Assembly (NCBI GenBank): GCA_038025085.1
Contig: CM076145.1
Span: forward strand, 19,663,557-19,727,556
Reading direction: 5' to 3'
From: Tetragonia tetragonoides
Lineage: Eukaryota; Streptophyta; Magnoliopsida; Caryophyllales; Aizoaceae
DNA: 64,000 nt
A program made the translations under genes and the position numbers. Each line of letters opens with the position of its first letter. The stretch's first letter is position 1. Shown piece after piece: positions 57,462-64,000 of the stretch. Under the pieces are notes generated by a model. It was given only the letters and a program-made list of their open reading frames with translations. It searched no databases and was not told the origin of the DNA.

Positions 57462-58541
57462 ATGATCTGAACGAGTAGAAGACCTTTTAGAATCAAAAAG
57501 ACCACGAGACTCTCATCTAAGAAAAAGTTGACACTCACTTAGAAAAACACATTGTCCTAAAAAAGAAAGGTCCTTAAGCCTAAATGCCCGAATATTTCCC
57601 TAATATCTAAGGAAAATAAAGTCAATGAACGAAAATAAGAAAAATAGAAAAAGATGGACTATCCTATTATTTTTTATTTTTCTAGACTCAAAGAAAATGA
57701 AAAATGGGATAAAATAAAATAAAATAAAAAGAATTTCGGTCTTTTTATATTTTTTCGTTTTTTTTTGTTTTGATTTTCGGCGGCTTTTTTTTGTTTTTTT
57801 TTTTGGCCGATTTTTTTTTTATTTTTGATTTTCTTTTTTTTTTTTACCGAATCTGAATTACATCAAAAGAAGAAAAAGGGAAAATAAAGAAACGGAAAAA
57901 GGGAGAGGGAAAAATGAAAGACTGATTCTTTTTTTACTTAAAACAAATATCCTAGAAGTTTGTTCAATGACTTTATAGAATATATCATCGGGAAAATGAT
58001 GGGTGATCATTGAGTTGGAATTGTCGCACCATCTTCGGGCATTAGGAACTAGCTAAAAAAAAAAAGAAAAAGGCTCCTAACATGTAAGTAAATGTTGGCA
58101 CATAATCACGATATTCATGCATTCATGCAAGCATAATAATAACGCAGTTTACAGGCAAACATGTGATCAGACGAGCATTACAACGACACATGCACAACAA
58201 GCAAGCGAATGCACAAATGTGGGTTAGAGGCTTTTGGCTCCTGTGAGGTTACCACGACAAATTACAATTTCCGTTTGGCGGATGGTCGACAAATCGATTG
58301 TAATTCTATTCATCGACAAGGATTGATGAGTCATGGGTGAGGAAGCGTCGATTTGCACGATAGGACAACTGTATATTCCTTTAGCTATACGGGTTGTCTA
58401 CGAGTTGCGACACAAACTTCCTCGAGGGTCGATAAAGGTCAAAAGGTTGTGCAAAAGCACATGCAAATGATGCAAAAATATGGAACATGTTATTAAACAA
58501 TTACGCAAACTTGACTTTCGAGTCTCGCCCTCTTAAATAAA
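57462..58541 (-). other. Leader of element C
   Basis: From primer site to gag. Low-complexity A/T runs at 57690-57960; no frame that I can support. Ogre elements often carry an ORF1 here; none is seen. Confidence 0.5.
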
Positions 58542-58559
58542 TCCCCAGCAGAGTCGCCA
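58542..58559 (-). other. Primer binding site of C
   Basis: Minus-strand TGGCGACTCTGCTGGGGA, one base after the LTR end. Ogre elements are known to use a tRNA-Arg-type site of this form; the tRNA identity is from memory. Confidence 0.75.
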
Positions 58560-58560
58560 C

Positions 58561-59818
58561 TGTAAGGACCCTGGATTTTCGTCCAATCCTTTTTACATGA
58601 GTATTGGTTTCCACGGAATGCGTCCTTATAGAAAATTTGTAAGTTGGGGGTTTAGATAAGTTCAAGGGACCATCGAGTTAGAAAGGATTTTGTAAAGACA
58701 TGAATTGAATAAAAACCATGAAAGAGGTCACAAATCTGCTATCGACGTTTTATCGAAGGGACAAACCGAAGGGACAACCCGATAGCGCGAAAAGTGAACT
58801 AATCATGTTTTTAGAAAGACTCCCACTCATATAGAACATATGAGTACCCAAAAATAATAGGTTCGGGGGCGAAGGTACGAGGTGGGAAGGTGTTAGGCAC
58901 CCAACTCGCCAGTTCATGATGGCCTCTACTAACTCAAGTTTACTTAATAATTTAAAGACATAATTCTCATGCAAAATCGGATTAACAACCTAGACTTAGA
59001 TTATTAATTGGTTCATCACAAACGTCACAACATTTACTATTAACCCTTATTTAGACATGCATTCGGTTTGACAAGTTGAGCAGCACAGCGACTATACAGA
59101 CAATATTTAGGAAGCAATAAAACGCTATTCTTTCATGATATCTACATTATGACTACTAGAAAATAAACAGTTAAGCAGTTAATTTAATTTGAGCCCTCAG
59201 GAATTTGTACCTGAACTGTAGGCTATATTTGACAAAAATAGCAAAAAAAGATCTCAAGTTTGGAAGAAAGAGGGGGAAGCTCAGAGTCAATATTACTGAG
59301 AATAGAGGTTTTCAATTGTAGACTGTGTGTTTTGAACTGAGGGTGGAGGGTCGTATTTATAGGCGCAGGAAGTAGGGTTGGATGGCTGAAAAGGAGCCGA
59401 AATTTGGATTTGGGCCGAAAAAAGAGTCGGGCCAGAAGCAGGGTCAGCGCCACTGACGGCTGTCAGCAGCCAGCTGGATGTCGTCATAATGACGTCATCC
59501 AGTCCGTTTTTAGTTTCCGGAGGAATTTAAATATTCCGAAAAATGTGAAACTACTGTTTTACCCTTGAACGGTAAAAGACGGTTTTACCCCTAAATCGCA
59601 ACTTGGCGACTCGGGAGTCGAAAAGAGGCATGAGACATGTCGTTGGAAAGCTCTTGAACGGGGCTTTTGAATGAAATGGAATGAAGGAGTGTTTGGAGGA
59701 AAAACCTGAGACCTTATCTTAACTATTAAAGCAAAAATAACAGTTCAAGTTTATAAATTACTCCTTTCATCATCGCGCTTTTGCGGAGAAATCTGAAGAC
59801 GCTTTTTTGGCGTCTACA
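58561..59818 (-). repeat. 5' LTR of C (1258 bp)
   Basis: Minus orientation TGTAGACGCC..CCTTACA, TATA box at 59353-59363, diminished palindrome block at 59445-59475. It keeps the roughly 125 bp missing from the 3' LTR. Confidence 0.93.
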
Positions 59819-60857
59819 ACGATGTGTTGAGTGAAGTCTACTATAGGTGTGTTCTTATTTGATGCCTTTTACATAGATACCTCTTTGTTGGTGGAGTTGA
59901 TAAAGGTAAGTGTGAATGCTTAGAATTGCTGAACAAATTCAAAATGACTTCACCCATATGTCTCCTGTTCTTGGTGAAACTATAATATGCTTGGACCGCA
60001 AGAAACAAGAACCATCTTTTGTTAGATGGACGGGGAGCCCTCTCCTACTCCAAGTAAGTGCTTGGTTTTGCTTGAATTTATTATTTTGTAAAGTAAAGTT
60101 TAAATCTTTGATGGATTATTGACTTTATTGTTGCTTGTTGTTGCTTGTTTTTGTAGATATAGCTTCTTGAGCATATGTGCTTCATTGAGAGGCCCGTCAA
60201 CGCTCTCAAATACCAACCAAAGCAATTTCCTGCACGCCGAAGGTTTTATTATGACTCTACCATAGATGAATGGCGCGGGTATCTCAAAGTTTGCCATATG
60301 CTTAGGTGGACCGTGAAGTGGTGGAATCTCAAATCCGCAATCAGATGAAAAAAGGATACGGCTGCTACCAAATCCTTGACTTTTTCAATTTCACCTATAT
60401 CTTTCATAGTCGTATAATGTGACAATGTGGGAAACGCCAAACTATCCCCGAAAAGGATAGTGTACGTCTTATCATGCGAACTTTGACAATTAGCATGGTA
60501 AGGTCTTAGGAGTGTGTTTGGGATCACTGTCCTAAGTTTACTATTCCCAACGTTAGGGCCACAACAACTATCACTTCTTCCTATGAAGCTTGGATGGATT
60601 GCAAAACCATGGAGGGTCGCCGTGCTTGTAGGAAATCCGGGCAAGATGATTTAAAGGTCCAATCGGCCAAGGCTAGCCTAAGACTGTTAAATCCCAATGA
60701 TCCAAAAGGTAAGGGTAAGAAGAAGGGAGTTAAATATGTAAAGGGAATACCCAATCTTAAGGCTAGGAAGGCACTGGAGAAAATCACTGCCAAACCAAAG
60801 GAAGTTTCCCCACACCTAGGGCCAATGATCATGAGGCATCTTCAAGCACGCCTCTAA

Positions 60858-61417
60858 TGGAGGTTGAATAAGAAGACCCTATTGCTCGTGAGAGATGGAC
60901 TCCCAAGGATCGAGAAGCGGAGGACATAATAGAAACGAGCCTATGAAGGACACGGATCCTCCCACCAAAGCTACAGAGTAGTCCACTAGTGTCAACACTC
61001 TTTTGGAGCATGCATGTCTAACTTAGGATTGCCTTTATTTTGTTGCATATAAATTCAAACGGGTGATGTGCCCCCTTTTAGGACTTAAATCCAAATATTG
61101 CACTTTTATTTTTTTTGAATTGCCAAGTCATTAGAGTTGTAATGAACTATTAAGATTATTAATAGAGACATGCTCAATTTTATGCAATATTGCAACTTTA
61201 TTTAATTTATTATTGTTTTAGCAACTTTTGAACATAAAATTGATGAAGGGACCGGGCCCAATTAGAATTGGGCTATCCTACGTATCTTTTTAGGGGAATC
61301 ACGCCGCTCGTAGTTCTTTTTCACGTATTAACACTGAATACCATTTTATTTTTCCTGGGATTACTAGCCTTGTATGGGGCTCTCGAAAGTACTATTTCAA
61401 ATGCCTTGCCTAGGCGT
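60858..61417. other. Spacer of G between the antisense gene and integrase
   Basis: AT-rich; contains a remnant (GACCGGGCCCAATTAG at 61250) like the spacer of C at 54060. No gene. Confidence 0.5.
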
Positions 61418-62871
61418 AAAACTTCTTTAGTTGATCCATGTTTATCCATTGGCTAAACTCAATCCCGTCCAAGTCTGCAAATTTGGCAACTCCACCGGTT
61501 AATATTTTGGTAATGAGAAAAGCCGCAGACTAGTTGGGTCCCTCTAGGGTCAGCTATATTTGCCCTTACCTCTTTGAGGACTAAATCTCCAACTCTGAGG
61601 TCTCTTAATTTTAGTTTTTGGTTGAAATGTCTTTTCAACCTTTTCTGGTTGATTCTCACGTTGTGCAGGGCTTGCAATCTCTTCTCATCCAATAAGACTA
61701 ATTGGTCATATCGGACTTCGACCCAATCCACTTCTGGAATTTGGCTTTTTAAAATGATCCTTAAGGATGGGACCTCTATCTCGACAAGTAGGACGGTTTA
61801 CATCCCGTAAACCAAGGAGTAGGGTGTTGCTCCTATCGATGCGCGAATGGAGGTCCGATATCCCCAAAGTGCGAATGGCAACTTGTTGGTCCAGTCGTAG
61901 TAATTTTCGGCCATTCTGTTGATAATTTTCCTGATATTTTTGTTAGTAGATTCTACCGCGCCGTTTTTTTGCGGCCTGTAAGGAGATGACTTTCTATGAT
62001 GTATTTTAAACAGCGCCAATAGTTCAATTCTTTCTTTCATGAAATGCAGCCAGTATCACTAATGATCTCATGCAGGACGCCATATCTAGCTACTAATATT
62101 GTTCTTGATGAACTTGACTACATGCTTTGCTTTGAGCTTCGCGCAGGATTGCGCTTCTACCCATTTAATAAAGTAGTCAATAGAAACTATAATGTATTCA
62201 TGGCCTCCTTTGCATGTGTGAGTTATCTTGCCAATGACATCTATTTCCTAAGCCGAAAAGGGTCAAGTCGAAGTAAATGTGTATAATGGGCTTGGAGGTA
62301 CGTGTTGTAGATTTGCATGGGTTTGGCGTTGTACGCATCTTTTAACGAACTCGCAATAGTCCTTTTCCATTATAGTCCAAAAGTAGGGAAGCCTAATTTT
62401 TTTTCTAGATAACATCATACCGTTCATGTGTGGTATGCAAACCCCTCCATGCACATCTCTTATGACCTTATGCGCTTTTTCGGTGCCTAAACATAAGAGG
62501 TTTATCCCGTTTGGGGTTTTCTTGTATATTTGGCGTTGTACCTTAATGAATTGGGCGGAAAGCCTTCTAAGAGCTTTGTGGGCTCTAGGGCTAGATTCGG
62601 GAGGGTAGGCTTGATGAATGAGCAGGTTTTTGATGTCGGTATTCCACTCATCTTGTTCGTTGTAGCATATCTCTATGGTGTTACAATATGAAGGCTCAGA
62701 CCTTCTTTGTAAACAAATGGACATCATTCGAATGATATCCGGTATGTTGATCATGCTTGCTAGTTTGGCTAGTGCGTGTGCGAATTGGTTATCTTCTCTT
62801 CGGAGATATGTGAAGTGTATTTTATTGAAATACACTAAGAATTTGTCCAAGTATTCTTGGTAGAGTGCCAA
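61418..62871 (-). pseudogene. pol: Integrase of G
   Basis: Start region VQRQIYKKTPNGINLLCLG, zinc finger GGVCIPHMNGMML with CVQRQTHA (one Cys lost), core C-terminal part SPYRPQKNGAVESTNKNI, FALWGYRTSIRASIGATP, ending DQLKKFY at 61418. The core start (62040-62260) is broken by stops and shifts. Close relative of the C integrase. Confidence 0.8.
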
Positions 62872-63530
62872 GGACTCCTTTTAACCTTCCAAACCTAGGA
62901 AATTTGGTTAACTATGAGGGACGAGTCACCGTAGACTCGTAGTGTCTTTATGGCAAGACTTTTGGCTGATTGTAATCCAATGTCGCAAGCCTCATATCCC
63001 ACGCCATTATTGGTGACTTAGCAGTCTTGTTTGACCGAAGTAGGTATGTGTGTACCGTCAGGAGATACTATTATCACCCCTACCCTAAAGCCTTTTTGGT
63101 TAGACGCTCCATCAAATTCTAGTTGCCACGTTTCAGTGTCTAATGTCTCGACTCCTTCGGATGGGAAGTTTTATTCTTCCTTTCGAACGGGTTTGTCTAT
63201 AACTTGGTCGGCCAGGTATTCGGAGATGGTGTGCCCCTTGATGTCTTTTTGTTGTTCAAAATTTAGGTCGAATTCGGACAGGAGGACCGTCCATCGTGCC
63301 ATTTTGCCATTTAGTATAGGCTTTTCGAATATATACTTTAATAGACATTCTCTCGATCTTATGTGGGTCGTGTGCTGTAGCATATAATGCCGTAATTTCT
63401 TCGTTGCTGCTAACAAAGCGACTAAAGGGGAATAACGGGTTTCATATTCGAGAAACTTCTTACTCACATAGTAGATGGCCTTTTCCTCTGTATCTATCTC
63501 TTGGGCTAGCATGCCCCCCACTTATGTTTA
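62872..63530 (-). pseudogene. pol: RNase H and second (archaeal-type) RNase H of G
   Basis: First RNase H 63171-63530: AIYYVSKKFLEYETRYSPL and HTISEYLADQVIDKP. Second: WQLEFDGASNQKGFRVGVII and NNGVGYEACDIGL at about 62930-63150 with a stop in between. Dual RNase H confirms Tat. Confidence 0.8.
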
Positions 63531-64000
63531 TGTCACAGTCATGTAGAGGATCAGTGGTAAGCCTGGAGTGGGCGGTACTAGCACCGGTGGATTAGACAAA
63601 TAAGCTTTGATTTTGTCGATAGCCTTTTGGTGTTGGTCATACCATTCAGTCTTTACCTCTTTTTTGAGTTTCTTGAATATAGGCTCGCATGTAATAGTCA
63701 ATTTAGAAATGAATCGACAAATATATACTGTATCCATCCCAGGAAACCTTTAATTTCTTTTTTAGTTTTGGGAGGTGGCATGTCTATTATGGCCTTGATC
63801 TTGGATGGACCAATTTCAATTCCTCTAGTGCTTATGATGAATCCTAAAAGTTTGCTGGACATTACTCCGAATACGCACTTTTTGGGATTAAGCCTCATGT
63901 TATACTTCCTAAGTCATTTGAAAAACTTTTGAAGTGAGGGTACGTACCCTTCTCTTTTTTTGAATTTGAGGATCATGTCATCCACATATACTTCCGCTTC
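63531..64000 (-). pseudogene. pol: Reverse transcriptase of G, partial at the right edge
   Basis: MRLNPKKCVFGVMSSKLLGF and TRGIEIGPSKIKAIIDMPPP with a shift near 63700, then EVKTEWYDQHQKAIDKIKAY. The last bases encode VDDMILK, including the catalytic DD, at the window edge. Confidence 0.8.

Larger units (their letters stand above)
47324..59818 (-). mobile_element. Complete Ogre-like Tat element C (12.5 kb), non-autonomous, duplication ACGAT
   Basis: LTRs 47324-48455 and 58561-59818 open TGTAGACGCC and close CCTTACA in the minus orientation. ACGAT flanks both ends (47319-47323; 59819-59823). The primer site is TGGCGACTCTGCTGGGGA and the purine tract AAAGTGGGGGCTTC. Sense genes: a shortened gag, a G-patch-like region and an intact integrase; capsid, protease, RT and RNase H are missing. 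Antisense genes: PMD (49821-51974) and the WDP/FRFG protein (52568-53864). It landed inside G's homologue of the latter. Confidence 0.93.
46921..60857 (+). pseudogene. Antisense gene of G (WDP/FRFG protein), split by element C
   Basis: ATG 46921 opens MVRFDVMFDKWLQSMTLE, with LHVFRFGYHELCPLPDEFAA at about 47085-47145, matching the gene at 52568-53864. It is interrupted at 47323 by C and resumes at 59824: IAEQIQNDFTH, GETIICLDRKKQEPSF, a donor CAA|GTAAGTG at 60053, an acceptor TTTTTGTAG at 60156, then LLEHMCFIERPVNALKY and a basic C-terminus (KGKGKKKGVKYVKG). Many nonsense codons, several of TGG-to-TAG type. Resembles the plant DUF7745-type family; that name is tentative. Confidence 0.7.
46826..64000 (-). 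mobile_element. Ogre-like Tat element G, interrupted by element C and cut by F
   Basis: RT, two RNase H domains and integrase lie on the minus strand at 61418-64000, and a plus-strand antisense gene lies 3' of pol. Integrase ends DGIEFSQWINMDQLKKFY, close to element C. G continues beyond the right edge; its 3' LTR is not seen because F begins at 46825. Confidence 0.75.

Noticed and set aside
57690..57960. T- and A-rich runs in the C leader as a functional element
   Set aside because: Simple low complexity; no structure I can support.

Overview
The window looks like repeat-dense nuclear DNA of a flowering plant, probably pericentromeric or similar heterochromatin. It is almost entirely nested Ty3/gypsy LTR retrotransposons. 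I see no ordinary host gene, rRNA or tRNA gene. The plant assignment rests on chromovirus and Tat-lineage retroelements, plant mobile domain (PMD) genes, CACTA transposons with a 3-bp target duplication, and introns with GT..AG borders. The species cannot be named.

Layout. 1-2426: a minus-strand PMD gene (H), its GC-palindromic upstream region, and a 53-bp hairpin tandem repeat. 2427-22516: a plus-strand Tekay-like chromovirus (A) with a very long LTR and an extra ORF ahead of gag. That ORF is split by a complete minus-strand CRM-like chromovirus (B, 6053-15302, target duplication TATGT). B is itself split by one clean CACTA transposon (8757-10065, duplication AGA) and by a second CACTA-like element that replaces its gag. 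22517-26988: a jumble of LTR pieces (C-family LTR, Tekay-like LTR fragment, another LTR-like unit) around a five-exon fragment of a second PMD gene. 26989-41546: a minus-strand Tat-lineage element (E) with degraded gag-pol, whose 3' region carries about four plus-strand antisense genes, three with their own TATA box. 41618-46825: a related, more decayed Tat element (F). 46826-64000: an Ogre-like Tat element (G), broken by the complete 12.5-kb Ogre-like element C (47324-59818, duplication ACGAT).

The genes fall into two groups. Sense genes of the elements (gag, protease, RT, RNase H, integrase) are nearly all pseudogenic; the clearest intact frame is the integrase of C, which sits in an element lacking RT, RNase H, protease and capsid. 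Antisense genes lie between pol and the 3' LTR of Tat elements: PMD, a WDP/FRFG protein, a PF04195-like coiled-coil protein, and small basic coiled-coil proteins. They have introns that can survive retrotransposition because they are antisense to the genomic RNA. Several have promoter regions with the same GCCGCTAGCGGC-type palindromes and TATAAATA box found in the C-family LTR. This antisense gene system is the most interesting content. Terminal bases and target duplications were read directly; family names rest on recognised motifs, not searches.
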